A DNA stretch of 6,468 nucleotides, taken from positions 1-6,468 of the forward strand of contig CAYLNM010000204.1 of the NCBI GenBank assembly GCA_964385045.1, in the 5' to 3' direction. The notes beneath the pieces were generated by a model. The model was not told the origin of the DNA. It made no database searches and was given only the letters and a program-made list of their open reading frames with translations. This stretch comes from CAYLNM01 sp964385045 (GTDB lineage: Bacteria > Planctomycetota > Phycisphaerae > Phycisphaerales > SM1A02). Position numbers and translations under genes: made by a program. Every line of letters starts with the position of its first letter. The stretch's first letter is position 1. Below, piece by piece: positions 1 to 6,293 of the stretch.

Positions 1-201
1 TAGCGCAACTGGCCGGGCGCGAATATCCTTATGGCCGCCCCGGCGCGCGGCCGCCGGACCGCCGCGCGGCCGTCGCCCCGGCGCGGGCCCGACGTGGCGT
101 GACGGCCGAGACGCCTCCATCGGGTGACTCGACGGCCCCCCGGGCACGGTCCGTCCGGCGCGTGGCGACCGTTCCGGCGTCCGCGTACCCTTCCGCTTCC
201 C
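1..201. other. GC-rich leader upstream of purF, no gene seen
   Basis: No convincing coding frame is seen here. The stretch is extremely GC-rich between about 31 and 95 and contains short repeats: an 11-bp direct repeat GCCCCGGCGCG at 37-47 and 75-85, a 10-bp direct repeat CGCGCGGCCG at 44-53 and 63-72, and a perfect 10-bp palindrome at 61-70. GCCGGGCG at 12-19 can pair with 36-44 (one bulged C) around an AT-richer loop holding TATCCT (24-29), the only -10-like hexamer I noticed. The last 30 bases before the purF ATG are pyrimidine-rich with no Shine-Dalgarno motif. The region probably contains the purF promoter and 5' leader, but no element can be assigned firmly. Confidence 0.4.
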
Positions 202-2118
202 ATGAGCGACGCGATCGGACACGAGTGCGGCCTGATCCTGCTTCGGCTGAAGCGGCCGCCGACGTACTTTCGCGAGCGGTACGGCGACGTCGGATGGGGA
301 ATCCGCAAGCTCGTCGTGCTCATGGAGAAGCTGCGCAATCGCGGCCAGGACGGGGCCGGCGTGGCGTCGATCAAGTTCGACGTCCCTCCGGGCGACAAGT
401 TCCTGCTCCGGGTCCGCTCGGACAAGCGGACCGCCATCGAGCGGATCGCGGCGATCCTCTCCCGCGACCTCGACAAGCGCAAGCCGCAGAAGCTCGCCCG
501 CATGGACGACCGGGCTCTCCGGGCCCGCTGCGAGTTCCTCGGCGACGTCTATCTCGGTCACCTGCGCTACGGCACCCACGCCGGCCGCGGCGTCTCGGCC
601 TGTCATCCGCTCACCCGCAAGAACACCGTCGCCTCGCGCAACCTCGCGATGGCGGGCAACTTCAACATGACCAACTCGGCCGAGCTCTTCCACCAGCTCG
701 TCGAGTACGGCCTCCACCCCACCGGCGAGTCGGACACCGCGGTGGTGCTCGAGCGGATCGGCTACGAGCTCGACCGCGAGCACGACCGGCTCGCGAGCAC
801 CATGGGACCCGAGAGCTTCCGCGGCCTTCGCGACCGGCCGCTGGCCGAAGCGGTCTCGCAGGACCTCGACCTGGTACGGGTGATCTCCAAGGCGAGCGAG
901 GGCTGGGACGGCGGCTACGCCTTCGCCGGGCTGCTCGGCAACGGCGACGCGTTCGTCTGCCGAGATCCCAACGGCATCCGGCCCGCCTTCTGGCTCGAGA
1001 ACGACGAGGTCGTCGTGATGGCGTCCGAGCGGGGCCCGATCGCGAACCTCTTCGACGCCTCGCCCCAGGACGTCGCCGAGGTGCCCGCCGGGCACGTCCT
1101 CGAGATCAAGCGTGACGGCCGCGTCCGGTGCGAGCCCTTCACCGCCCCCCGCGAGCTCAAGCGCTGCACCTTCGAACGCGTCTACTTCAGCCGCGGCAAC
1201 GACGCCGACATCTACGCCGAGCGCAAGCGGCTCGGCCGCAGCCTCGCCCCACGGGTGCTCGAGGCGATCGACCACGACGTGGACCGGGCGGTGTTCTCGT
1301 TCATCCCCAACACCGCCGAGTCGGCGTACATCGGGCTGGTCGAGGAGATCGAGCGGCGGCACCGCACGCGGCAGGCGGACGAGCTGTGGCGGCGGATCGA
1401 GGCGGGCACGGTGAGCCGCGACGACGTCCTCGGCCTGGCCACCGGACGGGTGCGGGCGGAGAAGGTCGCCCACAAGGACCAGAAGATGCGGACGTTCATC
1501 ACCCACGACGCGGCCCGCCGCGACCTGGTGATGCACGTCTACGACATCACCCGCGGCATCGTGCAGCCCGAGGACGCGCTCGTGGTGGTGGACGACTCGA
1601 TCGTCCGCGGGACGACCCTCCGCGAGTCGATCATCACGATCCTCGCCCGCCTGAATCCCCAGCGAATCATCATCTGCTCGAGCTGCCCGCCGATCATGTA
1701 TCCCGACTGCTACGGGATCGACATGAGCCAGCTCGGCCGCTTCATCGCCTTCGAGGCCGCCGTCTCCCTGCTCGAGGAGCGGGGCGAGGAGGAGCTGCTC
1801 GACGAGGTCGAGGCCCGCTGCCTCGAACAGGCCGCCCTCCCCCCGGAGCGCATGGTCAACCACGTGCGGGCGATCTACGACCGCTTCGAGCTTCCCGAGC
1901 TCGAGGCCAAGATCGCCGAGCTCGTCCGTCCCCGGCACATCGACTGGGACGGGCCGATCGACGTCCTCTACCAGTCCGTCGCCGACCTCCGCCGGGCCAT
2001 GCCCGAGCACGCGGGCGACTGGTACTTCACCGGCGACTTCCCCACGCCGGGCGGCTACCGCGTCCTCAACCGCAGCTACCTCAACTGGCGGCAGCGGGTG
2101 GACGCGCGGGCGTACTGA
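202..2118 (+). CDS. purF: Amidophosphoribosyltransferase, long (about 630-aa) form
   Basis: This is a 638-aa enzyme of the glutamine PRPP amidotransferase family, which converts PRPP and glutamine to 5-phosphoribosylamine, glutamate and pyrophosphate in the cytoplasm, the first committed step of purine synthesis. The N-terminal Ntn-hydrolase glutaminase domain (about 9-275) shows a start like family propeptides, with nucleophile Cys9 after HE, then RNRGQDGAG (45-53), GHLRYGT with Arg122 (119-125), GNFNMTN (152-158), SDT (177-179), WDGGY (235-239) and RDPNGIRP (254-261). The phosphoribosyltransferase domain shows RVYFSR (326-331), IPNTAES (368-374), the flexible-loop segment KDQKMRTFI (425-433) and the PRPP loop DDSIVRGTT (464-472), followed by YGIDMS (504-509). 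It exceeds the usual 470-510 residues through insertions, including about 379-424, and a C-terminal extension ending in a PTPGG-containing segment (615-619). I recall the same architecture in Bacteroidetes proteins. The in-frame GTG at 124 would bury the cysteine 35 residues in, so the ATG at 202 is preferred despite lacking an SD. No CxxC iron-sulfur ligand pattern like that of Bacillus PurF is seen at the C-terminus. It could be a paralogue beside a shorter PurF elsewhere in the genome. Confidence 0.93.
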   Translation: MSDAIGHECGLILLRLKRPPTYFRERYGDVGWGIRKLVVLMEKLRNRGQDGAGVASIKFDVPPGDKFLLRVRSDKRTAIERIAAILSRDLDKRKPQKLARMDDRALRARCEFLGDVYLGHLRYGTHAGRGVSACHPLTRKNTVASRNLAMAGNFNMTNSAELFHQLVEYGLHPTGESDTAVVLERIGYELDREHDRLASTMGPESFRGLRDRPLAEAVSQDLDLVRVISKASEGWDGGYAFAGLLGNGDAFVCRDPNGIRPAFWLENDEVVVMASERGPIANLFDASPQDVAEVPAGHVLEIKRDGRVRCEPFTAPRELKRCTFERVYFSRGNDADIYAERKRLGRSLAPRVLEAIDHDVDRAVFSFIPNTAESAYIGLVEEIERRHRTRQADELWRRIEAGTVSRDDVLGLATGRVRAEKVAHKDQKMRTFITHDAARRDLVMHVYDITRGIVQPEDALVVVDDSIVRGTTLRESIITILARLNPQRIIICSSCPPIMYPDCYGIDMSQLGRFIAFEAAVSLLEERGEEELLDEVEARCLEQAALPPERMVNHVRAIYDRFELPELEAKIAELVRPRHIDWDGPIDVLYQSVADLRRAMPEHAGDWYFTGDFPTPGGYRVLNRSYLNWRQRVDARAY

Positions 2119-2186
2119 GCGACGGACCGATCCGAGGGATGGCCGCGGCCCAGGCGGCAACTATGCTGACAGGGCGGGCAAGACCC

Positions 2187-2214
2187 CAAGCCGCACAGAA
2201 GCTATCGCGGCTTG
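2187..2214. terminator. Inverted repeat between convergent genes, possible terminator
   Basis: CAAGCCGC (2187-2194) is perfectly complementary to GCGGCTTG (2207-2214), giving an 8-bp stem with a 12-nt loop. It sits where purF and the minus-strand operon converge and overlaps the last codons and TAG of the DUF1573-like gene. On the plus strand the stem is followed by ATCGTGATTTT, a weak U-rich tail. On the minus strand no T-run follows. It may stop purF transcription, or both directions weakly. The long loop and poor tail keep confidence low. Confidence 0.3.
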
Positions 2215-2996
2215 ATCGTGATTTTGAAGACCCGGTCACCCACCGACAGTCTCAACCAGTCTGCATCTGCCCAGTCCGGTTCCGCGCCGATGAACGCATA
2301 CTTCGTCGTGGACGCAGCGGGCCCTCTCCCCGCCCAGTGCCACCTCGGATTCTCCCACGACAAGACGCCGCCATGGGAGAACTCGATCTCGATCGCCGGA
2401 CCATCGGTCACATGCTTCTCGGAAACCAATACCACGATCCGTGGATCAGGACCCCCGAGATCCAGAACGCTGCGATCGACAGCGATCGAGCGGCCATCCA
2501 AGACCGGAAGCACCGCTCTTACGATGGTCGGCGGCCCGTCGGGATGCCTCAGAGCAAGACTCTGATCCATCAAGCCCGGGCCCGACACTCGATACCTCAA
2601 CGAAAGCGACACCGAAGCGCCCGGATCAACCTTCAATGCCGCCGGCGGGTCCATCTCAAGACACGCGCAAGAGGTCCGCCAGGAGTCGATCATAATCACA
2701 TCGGTCCCACGATTCGCCAACTGGACCCCGAACGGCACCACCTCCCCATCCCCGACGAACGTACGCGTCGGAAGGACCACTTCATCGCGACTCCCGAACG
2801 AAATCTTCCTCGAGAGCTTTTTTGTAACCGCGCTCTCGGGCACTCCTCGGGAATCAATGCCAACTGCTCGCGACGACTCGCATTGGACCTCGCCCCCGAG
2901 CCCACTCGTCAACGCGAACGCGAGTGCGGCCACAGCGACACTACCGAGCATCCACGGCACGGGCTGATTCAACCACTTCCTGCAACGCAGCCGCAT
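2202..2996 (-). CDS. DUF1573-like exported or membrane-anchored protein
   Basis: This is a 264-aa protein with a basic N-terminus (Arg2, Arg4, Arg6, Lys7) and a hydrophobic stretch at about 16-34, so it is a signal peptide or N-terminal anchor that places the rest outside the cytoplasm. Residues about 85-165 resemble the Ig-like DUF1573 domain: a strand ending in NRG (95-97), then SWRTSCACLEM (105-115) at the place of the family's TSCGCT motif, then a DPGASVSLSLRYR strand (124-136). A second beta-rich part follows (about 172-262), introduced by SVLDLGG (176-182), which may be a degenerate second Ig-like unit. The only exported cysteines besides Cys39 are Cys110 and Cys112, a CxC pair. It is the last gene of the operon and overlaps the previous gene by 56 nt. 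The start at 2996 is preferred over the ATG at 2951 because a GAAGGGG Shine-Dalgarno lies 6 nt upstream and only the longer form has the positive n-region. DUF1573 has no settled function; a role in envelope assembly or adhesion would be a guess. Confidence 0.8.
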   Translation of the reverse strand: MRLRCRKWLNQPVPWMLGSVAVAALAFALTSGLGGEVQCESSRAVGIDSRGVPESAVTKKLSRKISFGSRDEVVLPTRTFVGDGEVVPFGVQLANRGTDVIMIDSWRTSCACLEMDPPAALKVDPGASVSLSLRYRVSGPGLMDQSLALRHPDGPPTIVRAVLPVLDGRSIAVDRSVLDLGGPDPRIVVLVSEKHVTDGPAIEIEFSHGGVLSWENPRWHWAGRGPAASTTKYAFIGAEPDWADADWLRLSVGDRVFKITIKPR

Positions 2997-4176
2997 CGAT
3001 GACCCCTTCTATCTCACGCGGCAGCTCAGCCAGCATCGTCGCGATGCGAATGCGACGGCCACCAATCTGATAGACCAGCTTCAACGTCTGGTCGTACACC
3101 ACCGGTCTCAGGGAAGCCGATATCGCCGGAGAACCCAACTGCCTCGCCTGGTCACCCTCGATCACCTCCACCGCTTGGCAATGCACGATGGCCACGTTCC
3201 GGCCGAGCACGGCCCCGGAAGCCCGATCGAAGAGGACACGACTAACAAGAGCATGCCAGTCGGCCGCATTGCCCGAAGCATCGTCGACGGCCCGCTCGAA
3301 GAGGATGGTCGTCGCCCCGGTTTGCACAACTCGCCCTTCGCGTCCCAAACCCCTGCGAATCTCGACGGAAAAGAAGTCATAACGCTCACCGCGAACCAAG
3401 AACTCAATCGTCACCTGGTACCAAGCCCGTCCGATTTCCGGAGCGGCAGGACCATTCCAACCCGTCGCTTGAAGAGTCGCGGACCCATCGCCGGAGGCCA
3501 CGATCTCAACTTCACTCCGGTCGAGGAGTCCAACCAGTCCCCCACGGTCCAAAAGAGTGGACCCCCGTGCCTCGCGACCCCCCAACAACCAATCGAGGGC
3601 CATGATTCCACAGGGATCCGTGCCGCCGCGCTCGATTACTCGCACTTCTGGAACGAGCTCCTCACGACGCTCCCGAAGAAAACGCGGTGCCTGTTCGCGG
3701 GATCCGCTTATCGAATACGCCTTGGAACCCGTCCACCCCTCCGCGGTGAATCCTTCTCGCAATGGAAGCAACGTTGCCAGCCCCGGCGACTCCCTTCCGG
3801 TCACCACCAGCTGTCTCTTGTCCGCCCACCAGACGATGAAAAACTGCTCCGGATCCAACCCGGCATCGATCGCGCTCACAAGGAACGCGCGGAGCCGTGC
3901 TTCATTCGCATCCGGCTCAAGGCCGCTTCCATCAAGCCTCGTGTAGCTGAATTCCGCTTTGATCGGCGGATACCGATGAATTTGCCTTATCAATGCCGAA
4001 CGAACGGGGGAGTTCGCCCAATCCGTCTCCCGAGCGAGAGCATGGTCTGAATCGCCGCCAACCACGGCGCTCGAACCTAAGCCAGATGCCGCGGGGTAGT
4101 CCCGCACGAAGGCGGGCAAGACAAGGAACCATACTAGTGCCGCGATCTTGCACATGTATATCATCGCCCCAATCAC
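2941..4176 (-). CDS. Exported protein of unknown function (411 aa)
   Basis: I do not recognise this family. The product begins with a short n-region (Lys10) and a hydrophobic segment at about 11-24, then PAASG, consistent with a Sec signal peptide. The mature part mixes helical stretches (54-68, 90-104) with strand-like segments such as QFFIVWWADKRQLVV (111-125), WYQVTIEFLV (252-261) and LKLVYQI (365-371), and has only Cys189 and Cys333 as exported cysteines. There are no transmembrane segments after the signal and no catalytic motif I can name. The start is uncertain: 4176 is GTG with no clear SD, while ATG at 4164 (407 aa) and ATG at 4155 (404 aa, GGGG about 10 nt upstream) both keep the hydrophobic core. 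It lies 84 nt after the cysteine-rich gene, in the same frame, and overlaps the DUF1573-like gene by 56 nt, so it is probably co-transcribed and its translation may be coupled to the last gene. Coding is supported by the export signal, the long frame and the gene packing. Confidence 0.72.
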   Translation of the reverse strand: MIGAMIYMCKIAALVWFLVLPAFVRDYPAASGLGSSAVVGGDSDHALARETDWANSPVRSALIRQIHRYPPIKAEFSYTRLDGSGLEPDANEARLRAFLVSAIDAGLDPEQFFIVWWADKRQLVVTGRESPGLATLLPLREGFTAEGWTGSKAYSISGSREQAPRFLRERREELVPEVRVIERGGTDPCGIMALDWLLGGREARGSTLLDRGGLVGLLDRSEVEIVASGDGSATLQATGWNGPAAPEIGRAWYQVTIEFLVRGERYDFFSVEIRRGLGREGRVVQTGATTILFERAVDDASGNAADWHALVSRVLFDRASGAVLGRNVAIVHCQAVEVIEGDQARQLGSPAISASLRPVVYDQTLKLVYQIGGRRIRIATMLAELPREIEGVIDAAALQEVVESARAVDAR

Positions 4177-4260
4177 CCACGATGCATTGCCGCTCGGCAG
4201 GGCACCGACAGCCGGCGCAGGATCAAGACTCCGATCCGAGTCAGCAACGCCGCAAACCCA

Positions 4261-4683
4261 TCAATCCGGGACGATGGCACAATTCCACCGACTGCAGCAC
4301 TCGGTCGAAGCCACCCAGTTCCCGCACACGTATACGTCCACAACGCCGTCACCATCATTGTCAATCATCTGAACAATGCTGCCATGCTGCAGCACGCCGC
4401 ATTCCTCGAAAATTTCATTCTCAACGCAGGTTCCCTCTCCGACGAACGGAGGATTCGAGCCGAAGCATCGACTGGTAGTCAAATTCTTGAACGGATCATT
4501 GCAGCGGTTGCACAACGCGGGGGACAAAAAGTCGAGAAACGGAAGTTCACACGAGTACGGATCTTCGCAGACGAGCCCAGGATAAAGCTGGTTTTCCCCT
4601 GTCGTCGGGTTGCAGTCTACCGTCGCACAGACATAAACGCAGGTCATGCCGAGAGCCGCAGCACCAAATACTGTAGATCTCAT
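4261..4683 (-). CDS. Small exported cysteine-rich protein with DxDxDG motif
   Basis: This is a 140-aa protein that I cannot place in a known family. It has Arg2, a hydrophobic run to residue 20 and a V-C-A site, so a Sec signal peptide cleaved near residue 20 is likely. No lipobox precedes any cysteine. The predicted mature chain of about 120 residues has 12 cysteines (24, 39, 45, 58, 61, 73, 86, 95, 120, 129, 130, 135), enough for six disulfides, including a CNRC (58-61) and a vicinal CC (129-130). Residues 108-116, DNDGDGVVD, match the first nine positions of a calcium loop as in EF-hands and thrombospondin type 3 repeats, but position 12 is Val rather than Glu. The start is strong: TAGGAG lies 8 nt before the ATG, and its TAG is the stop codon of the preceding gene. 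Codons such as AGA, ACA, GTA and TTT near the start make it the least GC-rich gene here. It may be a disulfide-rich envelope or secreted factor; the function is unknown. Confidence 0.75.
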   Translation of the reverse strand: MRSTVFGAAALGMTCVYVCATVDCNPTTGENQLYPGLVCEDPYSCELPFLDFLSPALCNRCNDPFKNLTTSRCFGSNPPFVGEGTCVENEIFEECGVLQHGSIVQMIDNDGDGVVDVYVCGNWVASTECCSRWNCAIVPD

Positions 4684-4691
4684 CCTACTGA

Positions 4692-4697
4692 CTCCTA
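4692..4697 (-). promoter_or_regulatory. Ribosome binding site TAGGAG fused to the upstream stop codon
   Basis: On the minus strand TAGGAG reads from 4697 to 4692, 8 nt before the ATG at 4683. Its first three bases are the TAG stop of the 497-aa gene. Ribosomes finishing the first gene therefore end on the Shine-Dalgarno of the cysteine-rich gene, a layout that favours translational coupling. It is the best ribosome binding site in the window and fixes the start of the small gene. Confidence 0.7.
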
Positions 4698-6188
4698 TCG
4701 AATAGAGATCGCATCCCGGAGCTCGTCCCGAAGCTCCGCGACACCTTCAATCACACGGAGCTCGCCCTCGACGACGTCGAGAATCGCCGGGCTCGCGTGA
4801 CGTAATTCTAGCCACCACTTGGAAAGCCGTTCCTCTGCGTCGCCGAACAGCGACTCTTCGACGCAATCGAACGCGACATCAGAGGTGACGATTCGATCCA
4901 GCAGCGGGCTCACCGATCCGGCTCTGGATGCACACCGGACGAGCTGTTCGTAGACTCGCCATCGCCAGCCATGAAGATATGTCGCCGCCTTTGACAGGAT
5001 CGCCACGGATTCCGTCGAGCAGCCCATCGCGTCAGAACTGCATGCATCCGCCAGAATCTCGGGCCAGAGCGGCTTCGAGAGCTTCGGGCAAGCTAAGGCC
5101 AGGTAGGCCGTTTCGACTGCGCGATTCGCCCGCTGCCTCGATCCGCACTCCTCAGGATACGACCGGCGCATCTCCGCGAGGAGCGCCGCCAACGCCTCTC
5201 GGCCGGCGCGCTCACCGCTCGCAAAGAGTCGCCCTTGCCGCTCGAGCGACAGTCTCATTTCCCGAGCGACGCCGTCATCCGATGAGTCCGGCCATGCAAG
5301 CGACTTCGAATACTGGGGCGAGATGCGGGATTCCACGACACCGATCATCACCTGATCGAATCGTCTGAGGATCTCGGCCGAACCAGGCGACAACTGCTTG
5401 ATCGTCAGTTCATGCGACGCGACCGGGTCCTCGTCACTTGCCGGATGCCTCGTGCCAAGGAATGCTCGTACTTGCTCCGCCCGGAGCAGATCCCAGGCAT
5501 CGACTCGGTGGACCAATCGAGTGCTGTTGCGTGCCTGGTCCAGTCGCAGCTGCTCGCTCCCGACTCTGGATGCCACGGCATCGCCACACTCTTCGAGCAG
5601 TTTCGCTTCATTCGCGATTTCAGCGAGAAGCACCGAGTTCAACGCGGAAAGCCGTCGCTGAACTTCCCGGGTCGAGGCTCCGACCCGTTGATGGAGTGAC
5701 TCGAAACGACTCCAGCCGGGATGGTCACGGGGGGCGGGCACATGCCGCGCGAACGCGGGATGACGAGTTGCCAGCCTACTTCGTGAAGCGAAGACGTTGG
5801 AACGGAGTTCTCGGTATTCGAAGAACTCGTCTGAAGATTGGCGACGCTTCCACTCAGAAGAGATGACGTCCAATCGCGATTCATAACGCGCAAGCGGAGA
5901 TTCGCCGACCGATGTCGGAAGACCGTATATTCTCAATGCTTCCACGACGGCGGCCCGGCCTATGACAGGTGCTATCCGACTGAGCGGAACGGGCTCATGC
6001 AACCCGGAGCGAGCCTGTTCGTCTTGTCGCCTCAATTCAGAGACGTCCACAACGACGACGTCGTCGTCGCGATCAGTCCGAGGCGGATCCGCTTCAGCCC
6101 GTGCCAATGCCACAGCCAGCGAGACGAGGACTGATCCGCACGACGCCGCGAGCCCGCATCTTATCTTCGCTTGATTGCGCTGAGACAT
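4695..6188 (-). CDS. Exported helical protein of unknown function (497 aa)
   Basis: I do not recognise this family. It appears to be the first gene of the four-gene operon. The ATG at 6188 is chosen over an in-frame TTG at 6209 because GGGGGA lies 8 nt upstream and because the N-terminus then reads as a textbook signal peptide: Arg4, Lys8 and Arg10, a hydrophobic core at about 12-29, and an A-E-A cleavage site at 31-33. The mature part opens with an acidic-then-hydrophobic patch, DDDVVVVDVSELRR (41-54), and continues as a charged, Arg/Glu-rich, mostly helical chain without further membrane segments. Residues about 160-245 look like long amphipathic helices, possibly a coiled coil. Five cysteines lie in the C-terminal part (348, 367, 383, 390, 419), plus 201 and 442. 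No catalytic motif is visible. The gene ends 11 nt before the cysteine-rich gene. A periplasmic scaffold or helical-repeat role is possible from composition only. Confidence 0.75.
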   Translation of the reverse strand: MSQRNQAKIRCGLAASCGSVLVSLAVALARAEADPPRTDRDDDVVVVDVSELRRQDEQARSGLHEPVPLSRIAPVIGRAAVVEALRIYGLPTSVGESPLARYESRLDVISSEWKRRQSSDEFFEYRELRSNVFASRSRLATRHPAFARHVPAPRDHPGWSRFESLHQRVGASTREVQRRLSALNSVLLAEIANEAKLLEECGDAVASRVGSEQLRLDQARNSTRLVHRVDAWDLLRAEQVRAFLGTRHPASDEDPVASHELTIKQLSPGSAEILRRFDQVMIGVVESRISPQYSKSLAWPDSSDDGVAREMRLSLERQGRLFASGERAGREALAALLAEMRRSYPEECGSRQRANRAVETAYLALACPKLSKPLWPEILADACSSDAMGCSTESVAILSKAATYLHGWRWRVYEQLVRCASRAGSVSPLLDRIVTSDVAFDCVEESLFGDAEERLSKWWLELRHASPAILDVVEGELRVIEGVAELRDELRDAISIR

Positions 6189-6262
6189 TCGCGTGATCCC
6201 CCAACCCAAACACCGGCCCGCTTGGAACCCGAAACCAGAGTGGCGCTGGCCAGTTCAGGGCC

Positions 6263-6268
6263 ATTATC
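6263..6268 (-). promoter_or_regulatory. Possible -10 box GATAAT of the operon
   Basis: On the minus strand GATAAT differs by one base from the sigma-70 TATAAT consensus and stands out in GC-rich surroundings. It would give a leader of roughly 70 nt before the ATG at 6188. The hexamer 17 nt upstream, CGTCAT, is a poor -35 and falls in the dyad at 6278-6293, which would fit an activator-dependent or repressed promoter. This is pattern matching only. Confidence 0.25.
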
Positions 6269-6277
6269 ACGCGGCCG

Positions 6278-6293
6278 AGCGTCAGATGACGCT
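6278..6293. promoter_or_regulatory. Perfect 16-bp dyad, candidate operator
   Basis: AGCGTCAGATGACGCT consists of two perfect 7-bp inverted arms around GA. It lies 9 bp upstream of the GATAAT candidate and covers the -35 position for the minus-strand operon. A short-spaced symmetrical site of this size is typical of binding by a dimeric regulator, and the 2-nt centre is too tight for a good RNA hairpin. No regulator gene is present in the window, so its identity is unknown. Confidence 0.35.

Noticed and set aside
124..201. GTG start at 124 extending PurF by 26 residues
   Set aside because: The extension is Arg/Pro-rich, and the family needs the nucleophile cysteine close to the processed N-terminus, which the ATG at 202 provides.
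99..1115. 338-codon plus-strand open frame over the 5' half of purF
   Set aside because: It is an Arg/Pro/Gly-rich out-of-frame shadow of purF with no domain signature.
1128..3002. 624-codon plus-strand open frame across the end of purF and into the operon region
   Set aside because: It overlaps strongly supported purF motifs in another frame, its product is dominated by Arg, Pro and Gly, and it continues antisense through the DUF1573-like gene. It is a typical shadow frame of GC-rich coding DNA.
3175..4050. 291-codon plus-strand open frame antisense to the 411-aa gene
   Set aside because: It has no signal, domain or ribosome site, and the minus-strand frame has a signal peptide and operon spacing.
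4227..4242. Stem GACTC/GAGTC between the cysteine-rich and 411-aa genes as a terminator
   Set aside because: The stem is only 5 bp and is not followed by a T-run on the minus strand, so termination within the operon is not supported.
6189..6209. TTG start at 6209 for the 497-aa protein
   Set aside because: The ATG at 6188 has a GGGGGA motif at 8 nt and gives a standard signal peptide. The seven extra residues add nothing recognisable.
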